Source: an uncultured Actinomyces sp. (GTDB lineage: Bacteria; Actinomycetota; Actinomycetes; Actinomycetales; Actinomycetaceae). Taken from it: a stretch of DNA of 64,000 nucleotides. Below, piece by piece: positions 56,933 through 64,000 of the stretch. The DNA is taken from positions 8,065 to 72,064 of the forward strand of contig UWSI01000006.1 of assembly GCA_900541895.1 (NCBI GenBank), read 5' to 3'. The notes beneath the pieces were generated by a model. It saw nothing but the letters and a program-made list of their open reading frames with translations. It made no database searches and was not told the DNA's origin. Each line of letters opens with the position of its first letter. Position 1 is the first letter of the stretch. A program made the translations under genes and the position numbers.

Positions 56933-58179
56933 CAGGCGCGAGAAGCTTCCTGAGCAATCATGGGAGCAAGGTTCTCCTTGCGCATGCGCTCATCCAAGTA
57001 CATCAGAGTGTAGAAGGACGACTGAACCGGGATCACAACTGCCGACAGTAGCGCACCCAAGAAGGCCGAGAAGGCGACGAGCAAGCCCAGTGAGTCAGCG
57101 GCATTGGCGCCAACGCCCAGAATTGCACCGACGATGGCCCCCAGAACTGAGGTGATCAAAGTGGTGACGATACCGATGAGCAAGATGCGGCCCAGAATTC
57201 GCCAGAAGGAACCCTTCGACAGTGACCATGAACGCTTCATGGCATCGACCGGGCCGAGTCCCTCAAGGACGACTGCACTGGAAGTGAATGCGAACTTCAC
57301 GGTCAAGAAACAGGCGATCGCGATCAGAGCAACGATCATGAGGAAGATGATCGACAAGGCTCCACCAATGCCTGCACCCGCAGAATCTAAGCTACGAGCC
57401 GATGCCGTGTTAACAACCACAAGGAAGAAGGGGATCAGGAAGACCAGCAAGACTACCACGATCGCCACGAATTCAATGATGCCGATGAGGAGGGTTGCCA
57501 GAAGAACCGGGACGAAGCGCGGCGAGAAACGGTGCCATGCGTCCGCGGGAGAAGACTTACGTCCGAGGACTGCATCCCACACTGTCAGTGCAAGCATGCC
57601 CGAGAGGAACGCGGTTGCGAGCAGGGTAAGTCCGTCTGTTGCGAAGGAACCCATACTGCTGCCCAACGAGTAGACCAAATCGTCGGTATCTCCGGAGCTA
57701 AGTGCACGCGTTAGTGAAGACGTCGATGACGAAGCGAAGAAGGCCTGAACAAGACCGACGACCGCCATAATCGCAAAGGCAAAGCCAAACATGGTTTGCG
57801 GGTTGACGCGAACCGCCTGGAAGGCGCCATTGAAGAGCTCGCCAACGGTCAGTGGGCGGAGCGGGATAATTCCGGGCTGTGCAACGGTCCATGCGGTGCC
57901 GCCCTGAGTCTGAGTGCCCTGCCATGCGGCATCGGGCTGAGGTGTTGCACCCCACTGCTGCTGAGGCTGTGCGGGCTGCTCGGGTGCGCCCCAAGGCTGC
58001 TGAGCCTGCTGAGGCTGCGCCGGCTGTGCGGGCTGCTCAGGTGCTCCCCAAGGCTGCTGAGCCTGAGGAGTCTGAGGAACTTGAGGTGTTGAGGGAACAG
58101 AACCCTGCGAGGGATTCTGAGAAGAAGATGACTGGGGTGCCCACGGATCATTCGTGGGAGCGCCCTGAGGATCAGACAT
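56932..58179 (-). CDS. polytopic membrane protein with Pro/Gln-rich N-terminus (GPDPase-membrane-domain-like)
   Basis: The 415-residue protein has a cytosolic tail of about 110 residues rich in Gln, Pro and Ala with two near-identical WGAPEQPAQP units, then six to seven helices resembling the glycerophosphodiester phosphodiesterase membrane domain (VGELFNGAFQAVRVNPQTMFG, EGLGPVDAMKRSWSLSKGSFWRILG). No phosphodiesterase catalytic domain is attached. ATG 58179 follows AGGAG by 5 nt; upstream in-frame codons cross that ribosome site. It heads the DUF4129-DUF4350-MoxR-DUF58 operon. Function unknown. Confidence 0.85.
   Translation of the reverse strand: MSDPQGAPTNDPWAPQSSSSQNPSQGSVPSTPQVPQTPQAQQPWGAPEQPAQPAQPQQAQQPWGAPEQPAQPQQQWGATPQPDAAWQGTQTQGGTAWTVAQPGIIPLRPLTVGELFNGAFQAVRVNPQTMFGFAFAIMAVVGLVQAFFASSSTSSLTRALSSGDTDDLVYSLGSSMGSFATDGLTLLATAFLSGMLALTVWDAVLGRKSSPADAWHRFSPRFVPVLLATLLIGIIEFVAIVVVLLVFLIPFFLVVVNTASARSLDSAGAGIGGALSIIFLMIVALIAIACFLTVKFAFTSSAVVLEGLGPVDAMKRSWSLSKGSFWRILGRILLIGIVTTLITSVLGAIVGAILGVGANAADSLGLLVAFSAFLGALLSAVVIPVQSSFYTLMYLDERMRKENLAPMIAQEASRA
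57966..58063. repeat. two-copy 57-bp-period repeat in the Pro/Gln-rich tail
   Basis: About 41 bases from 57966 recur from 58023 with three differences, encoding the AQQPWGAPEQPAQP unit twice. It is a coding minisatellite that could vary in copy number. Confidence 0.6.
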
Positions 58180-58345
58180 TATTACTCCTATATAGGTGAC
58201 ACGTGTCTTCCCGAATATTGTGCCATGCATTCAACTAATCAGAAAGAACTGAGGAAGTAGTCAGCGCGTCTTCAGCATCTGTTATGTTGTTAAAATTCAC
58301 CGCGTCTTTTCGACACACCTGTCAGTTTCGTGACACAATCGTTAC
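58180..58345. promoter_or_regulatory. divergent promoter region of the membrane-protein operon and mtrA
   Basis: For the minus operon two perfect palindromes abut: CCTATATAGG (58187-58196) and GACACGTGTC (58198-58207). For mtrA, TCGACA (58310-58315), an 18-bp spacer and CACAAT (58334-58339) lie 6 nt before the ATG, so a leaderless start is plausible. TTAC/GTAAC-type MtrA half sites are few. No gene is seen here. Confidence 0.4.
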
Positions 58346-59029
58346 ATGAGTTCACGGATCCTGGTCGTTGACGACGATGTCGCGCTTGCCGAAATGATCG
58401 GAATCATGCTTCATGCTGAAGGTTTCGAGGTCGCTGATTGCGCAGATGGAGCGCAAGCCCTTGATGTTTTCCATGAAGTTTCACCGGATCTTGTCCTTCT
58501 GGACCTCATGCTCCCAAACGTTGATGGGATTGAAATCTGCCGCCAGATTCGCAGGGAATCCGATGTCCCCATTGTCATGCTGACTGCTCGATCCGATACA
58601 ACAGATGTCGTCGCCGGTCTTGAAGCCGGGGCAGATGATTACGTTCCTAAACCTTTCAAGCCCAAAGAGCTAGTCGCGCGGGTTCGTGCACGACTGCGTG
58701 GCAGAGATGACAGTGGTGAAGAACTGGTTCGTCTCGGGGATCTTGTGATTGATGTTCAGGGTCATAGCGTGCATCGTGGTGGTCAAGAATTGCCTTTAAC
58801 ACCACTTGAATTCGACCTGCTCGTGACTCTTGCGCGTTCCCCGTGGAAGGTATTCTCCCGCGAAGAGTTGCTTGAATCTGTGTGGGGTTACCGCCACGCT
58901 GCAGACACTCGCTTGGTGAATGTCCATGTCCAGCGTCTGCGTTCAAAAGTTGAGCGCGATCCGGATAATCCCGAGGTCGTTGTGACTGTCCGCGGAGTAG
59001 GCTACCGCGCCGGCAACGCCTCGTCATGA
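58346..59029 (+). CDS. mtrA: response regulator MtrA
   Basis: MtrA is the conserved actinobacterial OmpR-type regulator of cell division and wall metabolism. The 227-residue protein has a receiver with Asp53 (LVLLDLMLPNVDG), VMLTARSD and DDYVPKPFKP, and a winged helix with LTPLEFDLLVTLARSPWKVFSREELLESVWGYRH-type residues. Identity follows from sequence and from the MtrA-MtrB-LpqB order. The ATG is probably leaderless. Its stop overlaps the mtrB start. Confidence 0.96.
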   Translation: MSSRILVVDDDVALAEMIGIMLHAEGFEVADCADGAQALDVFHEVSPDLVLLDLMLPNVDGIEICRQIRRESDVPIVMLTARSDTTDVVAGLEAGADDYVPKPFKPKELVARVRARLRGRDDSGEELVRLGDLVIDVQGHSVHRGGQELPLTPLEFDLLVTLARSPWKVFSREELLESVWGYRHAADTRLVNVHVQRLRSKVERDPDNPEVVVTVRGVGYRAGNASS

Positions 59030-60720
59030 TAGGCACAGATGGGGGAGTGCTCTCGACGCCCCCAGTTCCTGAGTCTCATGTTGCGCCACTGGAGCGCGTC
59101 CTTCTGTTTCTTCAGCGTCTTTTCCGGCCACTTCGGCACTGGCGTGGCTGGGAACGTATTTCTCAGTGGGAAGCTCTACGAGCAATTCGTAATTCCGCTT
59201 CTTTGCGTGCGGCTTCGTACCTTGCCGCGGTGTCGATGGTGCTCATCCTTGTCGCGGGAACAATTGTTGCAACTCAACTGCGCAGTAGTGTTTTTGAATC
59301 TCGACGAACCGCAGTACTTTCAGATGCGGCTTTACGTTTTTCAACTGCGCAATCGGTTTTCGACCAGTCAACAGCCAGCACTCCTGATCAGATTCAGGAA
59401 TCAACCCGGCAGCTTGCAACCTCCTTACGTGTTTCTGCCTCGGGTACTGGGGCGGTTTCTGTTCTGCTCTTGCGCTCCAAATCGCAATCGCAATCGCTTC
59501 GGATCAATGAGATTGTTGACCCCGCGGTCTTAGGTGTCGTTAGTGAAGAGATGAAAAATGCCGTAGCAGGATCAACGGATCCCCAATGGCAATCAGTCTC
59601 AATTCCTTCGGCGCGTGATGCGAGCCAGCGAGTGCCTGCAATCCTTGTGGGGACGAACGTTCAGGTGCCGCGAGCAGGAACCCACCAGCTGTATATCGTT
59701 TATTCGCTTCAAGCAGACCAAGAACGCATTGACACCGTCATGGGAATCTTGATCTTCGCCGGGATTCCGTTCTTGTTGTTGATTCCGATCATCACTTTCA
59801 TCTTGATCTATCACATCTTGGGACCGGTACGTCGTACTGCGACAGCGGCAGGAAAGCTTGCTGAAGGAAATCTTGATGTTCGAATTGACAGTAGTGATGC
59901 GCGCGGTAGCGATGAGATGGCAAATCTTGGGCGTGCCTTTAATAACATGGCCGAATCGCTTGAGAAGAAAATTGATGAATATGACGAGCTCTCTCGGCTC
60001 CAGCAGCGCTTCGTCTCTGATGTTTCTCACGAACTTCGCACGCCGCTGACGACCATTCGCATGGCGGAAGAAATGATCTGGGATCAACGTAAGAATTTTG
60101 ATCCTGTGACCACTCGGAGTGCAGAACTGCTTCATGAACAGGTTGAGCGCTTCGATTCCATGCTGGCTGATCTCCTAGAGATCTCACGTCACGATGCGCA
60201 ATCTGTCGACCTCACTGCGGAAAGTATTGATCTTCGCGGGTTGGTTACGCGTGTTGTTAACGCAAACAGTGAGCTTGCGCAGCGCTTGGGAGTCGAGGTC
60301 ATTGTCAATGCGCCGACGCATCATTGCACAGCAGAAATTGATGATCGACGTATTGAGCGTGTCATTCGCAATCTCTTGGTGAACGCTTATGAACACGCAG
60401 AATCTCGACCTGTTGAGGTGACCATTGCTTCGAATGAAACCGCTGTCGCGGTACGCGTACGTGACCATGGCGTCGGGATGGAACCAGCAACGGTCGAGCG
60501 CGTTTTTGACCGCTTTTACCGTGCGGATCCTGCGCGAACACGTACCACTGGAGGAACGGGTCTGGGCTTAGCAATTTCCTTGGAAGACGTTGTTCTTCAC
60601 GGAGGAACATTAACTGCATGGGGCGAGATTGGAGTCGGATCCTCTTTCATGATGACGCTTCCCAAGAAAGTCGGGACCGCGATTTCAAGTGATCCCTTAG
60701 AACTGTGGGAAAAGGAGTGA
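59026..60720 (+). CDS. mtrB: sensor histidine kinase MtrB
   Basis: MtrB is the membrane kinase that phosphorylates MtrA. The 564-residue protein has helices at about 64-85 and 240-265 around a 150-residue extracytoplasmic domain, a HAMP domain (GPVRRTATAAGKLAEGNLDVRI), the phospho-acceptor His335 (DVSHELRTPLTTIRM) and the ATPase with NLLVNAYEHA, VRDHGVGM and GTGLGLAIS. The ATG overlaps the mtrA TGA (ATGATAG context). LpqB, its known modulator, follows after 2 nt. Confidence 0.96.
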   Translation: MIGTDGGVLSTPPVPESHVAPLERVLLFLQRLFRPLRHWRGWERISQWEALRAIRNSASLRAASYLAAVSMVLILVAGTIVATQLRSSVFESRRTAVLSDAALRFSTAQSVFDQSTASTPDQIQESTRQLATSLRVSASGTGAVSVLLLRSKSQSQSLRINEIVDPAVLGVVSEEMKNAVAGSTDPQWQSVSIPSARDASQRVPAILVGTNVQVPRAGTHQLYIVYSLQADQERIDTVMGILIFAGIPFLLLIPIITFILIYHILGPVRRTATAAGKLAEGNLDVRIDSSDARGSDEMANLGRAFNNMAESLEKKIDEYDELSRLQQRFVSDVSHELRTPLTTIRMAEEMIWDQRKNFDPVTTRSAELLHEQVERFDSMLADLLEISRHDAQSVDLTAESIDLRGLVTRVVNANSELAQRLGVEVIVNAPTHHCTAEIDDRRIERVIRNLLVNAYEHAESRPVEVTIASNETAVAVRVRDHGVGMEPATVERVFDRFYRADPARTRTTGGTGLGLAISLEDVVLHGGTLTAWGEIGVGSSFMMTLPKKVGTAISSDPLELWEKE

Positions 60721-60722
60721 AG

Positions 60723-62414
60723 ATGAATCAGCGACTGTGTCTTGCTGTATTGGCTATTCTCAGCAGCCTTTCGCTGGCTGCCTGCACTTCCTTGCCAACT
60801 TCCTCCTCACCTTCACCATTTGATGTCGATGCCCCCAATGCTCAGCCGGTTGATTTGGCAGCGGGTGGTCCGGTGGCTGATGCGGATCCGGAAAGCCTGC
60901 TCAGTAGTTTTCTCTTGGCCTGTGCCGCGGGAGCTTCTGACGACTACGCAACCGCGCGTCTTTTCTTAACCAGCTCCTCTGCACAGACGTGGGACCCGCA
61001 TAAGTTGGTGACGATTTATTCAACGGATTCAACACCGAAGGTGTCTTACTCTTTTGATCCTTCGAAAACGGACACCCTGAATGCATCGATCACTGCCACC
61101 GGTGTGGGCTCTGTTGACCAAAATGGTGTTCTTTCCCCCGCAGAAACTTCCTCACTTGAAGCGCGCTTCCATTTGGTTCGTGAGAATGGCCAGTGGCGTA
61201 TTGACGCACCTGCGGATGGGGTCGTGGTTTCTCAGGCATCATTTACGGCATCGCACGAACTTGTTTCGCTGATGTTTCTTTCAGCGACCGGCGATTCTCT
61301 GGTTGCTGATCCGCGCTGGTATCCCACGCGCCGTGTTGAAACCCATATGCTCGAGGGGCTGATCGCTGGACCACAGTCACATCTCTCAGATGCCCTAGTA
61401 AATGCAATCCCTTCGGGTACCTCGATTTCAGCTGGCGGTATTGAACTCTCCGATCATGTTGCGAAGGTGTCTTTGAACGGAACGCTTCCCAGCGACGATC
61501 GCGGAAAACAGTTGATGGCGTGGGAGATTTCCCAAACCCTCCAGCGCTCGGGCCGCGTGAATTCTGTTGAAATTAATGTCGGAGGAGAGCCTCTTCCTTC
61601 CTCAGGACTTCCTTCCCAGCCATCCTTTGATCTTGATTCAGCGGTTGCTTTCAATTCGAATGGTTTGGTTCGAATTGATGGGCGTAGTGTTTCGACCCGG
61701 ATTCTTCCCATGGTGCCTTCATCGTCTGCCTCGCTTCCGGCGGTCTCTCCAGCCTCTTCCTCCTTGGTTGCTTGGCGCGAGGATGATCGTCTTGTTCTGG
61801 TGGATTCCTCAACCAATGCGACGCGGGTAGTGGACGGGTCTGAAGGTCAGTATTCGCCTTCTATCGATCGTTTCGGATGGGTGTGGGACATTCCTCGGGG
61901 AGGGAACCTGAGGGCCTCGCGAATTGACGGGCAGAACTTACCGATCGCCTCGGAAAATCAATCCCTGAACGGGGTGAGTGCGATGCGAGTCTCTCCCGAT
62001 GGTGCACGCGCGCTTTTGCTTCGCCAGGTTGGTGGCTCCACAAGTGCCTGGATTGCCGGAATTGAGCGCCGAGGCAGTGGTGAGCCGATCGCGCTCACTG
62101 ACCCCGAACCCTTGGCTGGCTTGTCGACCGGTGTCAATGATGTGTCGTGGGCGGGGCGTTCTACGGTTGTTGCCGTGCGTCAAGGGGGGCTCCACGCAGG
62201 CAATGATCAGGTTGATGAAGTTTCTTTGGTGACTGTGCCTGTCGGTGGTTTTCCCTCGGTTCTTGCTCTTCCCACTGGGACTCAGCGGCTGAGTGCAGGA
62301 TCGTCTTCGGCGACAATGGTGATCCGTGGGAAAGACGGTAATTATCAGGTTCGTTCCGGGGCACTATGGCAATCCCTCGAGGGAAACCTTCGCGACGTGA
62401 ACTTCCCGGGCTGA
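60723..62414 (+). CDS. lpqB: lipoprotein LpqB
   Basis: LpqB is a secreted lipoprotein that modulates MtrB. The 563-residue protein has a lipobox at LSLAAC (Cys about residue 20), a Ser/Pro linker, an NTF2-like N-terminal region, a GerMN domain (about 190-300: RRVETHMLEGLIAGP, VSLNGTLPSDDRG) and a C-terminal beta-propeller (320-560, SLVAWREDDRLVLVD). AAAAGGAG lies 8 nt before ATG 60723, which overlaps the end of mtrB; an in-frame ATG at 60705 lies before the ribosome site. It is in one operon with mtrAB. Confidence 0.95.
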   Translation: MNQRLCLAVLAILSSLSLAACTSLPTSSSPSPFDVDAPNAQPVDLAAGGPVADADPESLLSSFLLACAAGASDDYATARLFLTSSSAQTWDPHKLVTIYSTDSTPKVSYSFDPSKTDTLNASITATGVGSVDQNGVLSPAETSSLEARFHLVRENGQWRIDAPADGVVVSQASFTASHELVSLMFLSATGDSLVADPRWYPTRRVETHMLEGLIAGPQSHLSDALVNAIPSGTSISAGGIELSDHVAKVSLNGTLPSDDRGKQLMAWEISQTLQRSGRVNSVEINVGGEPLPSSGLPSQPSFDLDSAVAFNSNGLVRIDGRSVSTRILPMVPSSSASLPAVSPASSSLVAWREDDRLVLVDSSTNATRVVDGSEGQYSPSIDRFGWVWDIPRGGNLRASRIDGQNLPIASENQSLNGVSAMRVSPDGARALLLRQVGGSTSAWIAGIERRGSGEPIALTDPEPLAGLSTGVNDVSWAGRSTVVAVRQGGLHAGNDQVDEVSLVTVPVGGFPSVLALPTGTQRLSAGSSSATMVIRGKDGNYQVRSGALWQSLEGNLRDVNFPG

Positions 62415-62479
62415 ATCGTTTTCTCCACAGATTTCCTATGTGGTCTGCGTGTGCTTTCTTTTCGTGTTGAGCTTCCTTT

Positions 62480-63166
62480 ATGGCAGTTTTTCACGAGGTC
62501 ACGCGGGAGTTGGTCAGTTTATGTATCCCCAGCAGTTGCGCTGGCTGTGGCGCGTGGGATCAGACCTTGTGTGACCAATGTTTTGGGTTGTCACAGTCCT
62601 TTGTTCCGACATGGGAAGTTATCGATTCGGGTTGGGCAGAATATCCGCTGTGGTCACTAAGTGATTACTCTGGACCAATGCGGTCCATTATTTTGGCCGC
62701 AAAACACTCCGGGCGCGTAGATTTATCTCCTTTTCTTTTCGAATGCGGAAAGAGTATCGGTGATGCACTGGGAAAGAGCGGGATGCTTGAGGTGGGCGAT
62801 CCCCATGCACGTTTGTGGATTGTTCCTGCACCGTCCAGCTGGAAACGACGTTTCTTTGGCCATCCCATAACCTCGCATATCGCCCATGGTGTGGCTCAAG
62901 GAATTCGTTCATCGGCACTGCTTCCGGTAGTGGTTCGCGATATCTGTAGGTTGGACCCCTGGGTCTCATCGCAGGCTGGAAAGAACTCGGATAAGCGCAG
63001 AGAAGCTCGACGTGGACACATGTATGTATCAATGCCGATTCCTCAGGATGTGGGACTTGTAGCAGTCGACGATGTTGTCGCAACAGGGGGAACGATGAGC
63101 GAATTATTCCGTGTGTGCGGGCAGAACTGGGTGGCAGGAGCGTGTATCGCGCGGTCGCGACGATAG
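62480..63166 (+). CDS. comF: ComF family phosphoribosyltransferase-like protein
   Basis: ComF proteins assist DNA uptake or recombination in competent bacteria. The 228-residue protein has an N-terminal zinc ribbon (CIPSSCAGCGAWDQTLCDQC), a YSGPMRSIILAAKHSGR segment and the PRPP-binding motif AVDDVVATGGTMSEL. No ribosome site precedes the ATG, and a slightly later or earlier start cannot be excluded. It sits between lpqB and hpf as in M. tuberculosis Rv3242c. With comEA and comEC at 7-9 kb it adds a third competence gene. Confidence 0.9.
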   Translation: MAVFHEVTRELVSLCIPSSCAGCGAWDQTLCDQCFGLSQSFVPTWEVIDSGWAEYPLWSLSDYSGPMRSIILAAKHSGRVDLSPFLFECGKSIGDALGKSGMLEVGDPHARLWIVPAPSSWKRRFFGHPITSHIAHGVAQGIRSSALLPVVVRDICRLDPWVSSQAGKNSDKRREARRGHMYVSMPIPQDVGLVAVDDVVATGGTMSELFRVCGQNWVAGACIARSRR

Positions 63167-63338
63167 TGTTGTACCTATGATGCAGATCACCGTTATCTGC
63201 TATACTCGATGCATCTCTTCCAGTGGTGGTTTTCCATCACATGCTGATCGGGGGTGGTAGTTCAAGACACTCCGGGGCAATGACGTCGCCGGGTTTTCGA
63301 TCGCGACTGTGGTCGCATTTTATGATGTGGAGAGAAAT
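63167..63338 (+). promoter_or_regulatory. promoter and long leader of hpf
   Basis: TATACT (63201-63206) is a good -10, giving a leader of about 130 nt. Short hairpins are possible (e.g. GTGGTTTTCCATCAC around 63223-63237), but no known riboswitch is recognised. GGAGAGA lies just before the ATG. Confidence 0.45.
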
Positions 63339-63995
63339 ATGGACATCACAGTAGCTGCACGTAATGCAGAGATTCATTCGGACTTCCGCGCATACATCGA
63401 AGAAAAGCTTGCGAAGGTTACGCAGTTTTATCCTCGAGCCCAAAGGGTTGATGTTGAGTTAACCCATCAGAAGAATCCGCGACAGGCTGATACAGCAGAG
63501 CGGATTGAACTAACAGTCTTTGGCAAGGGCCCAATTATTCGAGCAGAGGCAGAATCTGCAGACCGCTACGCCGCGGTTGATATTGCCGCTGGAAAGCTTT
63601 TTGAGCGCCTTCGCCGTATGCGTGATCGGGCGAAAGATCACCACCGCACGGAAGAAATTCTTGCTCCTGATTTAGATGTTCTTCCCGCAAGTGTTGGGGG
63701 AGATGAGGAACTTGTCGAACAGGCTCCAACATCTTTGAGGAGCGCGGGGGATCTGAAAGTCGGAGAAGCTCGTGAAGAACAGCTGGGTGATAGTCCAATT
63801 ATTGTCCGCCAGAAGGTTCATGAGACGGTTCCTATGAGCGTTGATGAGGCATTGAATCAGATGGAATTGGTGGGACACCCCTTCTTTCTCTTTGTCGATG
63901 AAGAAACAATGCAGCCCTGCGTTGTCTACCATCGCCACGGGTGGACCTATGGTGTTCTGCGTCTGAACGCAACAGTTATTCAAACTGGCGAATAA
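63339..63995 (+). CDS. hpf: ribosome hibernation-promoting factor, long form
   Basis: HPF pairs ribosomes into inactive 100S dimers under starvation. The 218-residue protein has the N-terminal S30AE domain (MDITVAARNAEIHSDFRAYIEEKLAKV, VDVELTHQKNPR, DRYAAVDIAAGKLFERLRRMRDRAK) and the C-terminal dimerisation domain (VRQKVHETVPMSVDEALNQMELVGHPFFLFVDEET, GWTYGVLRLN). ATG 63339 follows GGAGAGA; in-frame upstream GTG 63309 is before that site. secA is the expected next gene beyond the window (inference from conserved order). Confidence 0.96.
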   Translation: MDITVAARNAEIHSDFRAYIEEKLAKVTQFYPRAQRVDVELTHQKNPRQADTAERIELTVFGKGPIIRAEAESADRYAAVDIAAGKLFERLRRMRDRAKDHHRTEEILAPDLDVLPASVGGDEELVEQAPTSLRSAGDLKVGEAREEQLGDSPIIVRQKVHETVPMSVDEALNQMELVGHPFFLFVDEETMQPCVVYHRHGWTYGVLRLNATVIQTGE

Positions 63996-64000
63996 TACGC

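Noticed and set aside
57104..57673. 189-codon plus-strand frame in the membrane-protein gene
   Set aside because: It is Thr/Arg/Met-rich and antisense to a clear six-helix protein, so it is a shadow.
63222..63238. CRP/GlxR-like site (TGTGATGG...CCAC) upstream of hpf
   Set aside because: Only one half site matches TGTGA-N6-TCACA well, so it is too weak to report.
1..64000. tRNA/rRNA genes, CRISPR arrays, insertion sequences or prophage
   Set aside because: No T-arm/CCA-like cloverleaf, no regularly spaced short repeats, no transposase or integrase motifs and no att-like repeats were found by eye. Short structured RNAs could be missed without a covariance search.

Overview
This window looks like chromosomal DNA of a Gram-positive, mid-GC actinobacterium, most likely of the Actinomycetaceae (Actinomyces/Schaalia-type). 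The evidence is gene content and order: WhiB, MtrA-MtrB-LpqB, a DUF3499/zincin-like pair, FdxA-DapC, actinobacterial wall-polysaccharide genes, and many genes whose start codon sits 6-7 nt after a -10 hexamer (leaderless mRNAs). No mycolate or arabinan genes are seen. No tRNA, rRNA, CRISPR array, insertion sequence or phage gene was recognised. About 51 protein genes cover nearly all of the window.

Layout. 1-2.5 kb: 3' part of a double oligopeptide-ABC ATPase, translationally coupled to a cytosolic C39-like cysteine peptidase. 2.5-6.6 kb (minus): sugar-porter MFS, an NhaC/YuiF-type antiporter or permease, ProC. 6.8-10.2 kb: ComEA, a short ComEC, HolA. 10.2-15.7 kb: acyltransferase, an MprF-like aminoacyl-lipid synthase coupled to an esterase, a hexose-6-phosphate mutarotase. 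15.8-20.3 kb: TypA, a small SH3-like protein, FdxA, DapC, Maf. 20.4-26.8 kb: class III adenylate cyclase, a two-component system, GalE, an unrecognised membrane protein, a Nudix hydrolase.

26.9-44.0 kb is an envelope-polysaccharide region. A minus-strand operon encodes a secreted LGFP-repeat/C39 protein, a lipoprotein and two LCP ligases. Divergent from it is a galactofuranan-like cluster: GlfT1-like, a second GT2, UDP-galactopyranose mutase, Wzm/Wzt exporter, a DUF6541-like membrane protein, GlfT2-like, a polyprenyl-phosphate GT plus GtrA, and a lipoprotein. GalE (23.6 kb) could supply UDP-galactose, Glf UDP-Galf, GlfT1/GlfT2 the polymer, Wzm/Wzt export, and the LCP proteins attachment to peptidoglycan; the LGFP protein may bind it.

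44.1-64.0 kb resembles the Mycobacterium tuberculosis Rv3240-Rv3268 neighbourhood: TIGR03089 protein, WhiB2-type regulator, giant GT2-membrane protein, DUF5719 protein, zincin-like protein, DUF3499 protein; then an RDD/SpoIIM/DUF58/MoxR/DUF4350/DUF4129/membrane-protein module; then MtrA-MtrB-LpqB, ComF and the long ribosome hibernation factor.

The least expected signal is not a gene. The heptamer CGAGGCC (or GGCCTCG) occurs about 58 times by hand count, while the three other NGAGGCC heptamers occur only 7-8 times each. It lies in both orientations, in several reading frames and in intergenic DNA, including an inverted pair at one gene end. A DNA-uptake-type or chromosome-organising motif is worth testing. 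Other leads are an in-frame 37-codon extension behind a TAG stop at 49.9 kb, a shared bidirectional leaderless promoter at 51.83 kb, and the LGFP-C39 fusion beside galactan genes.
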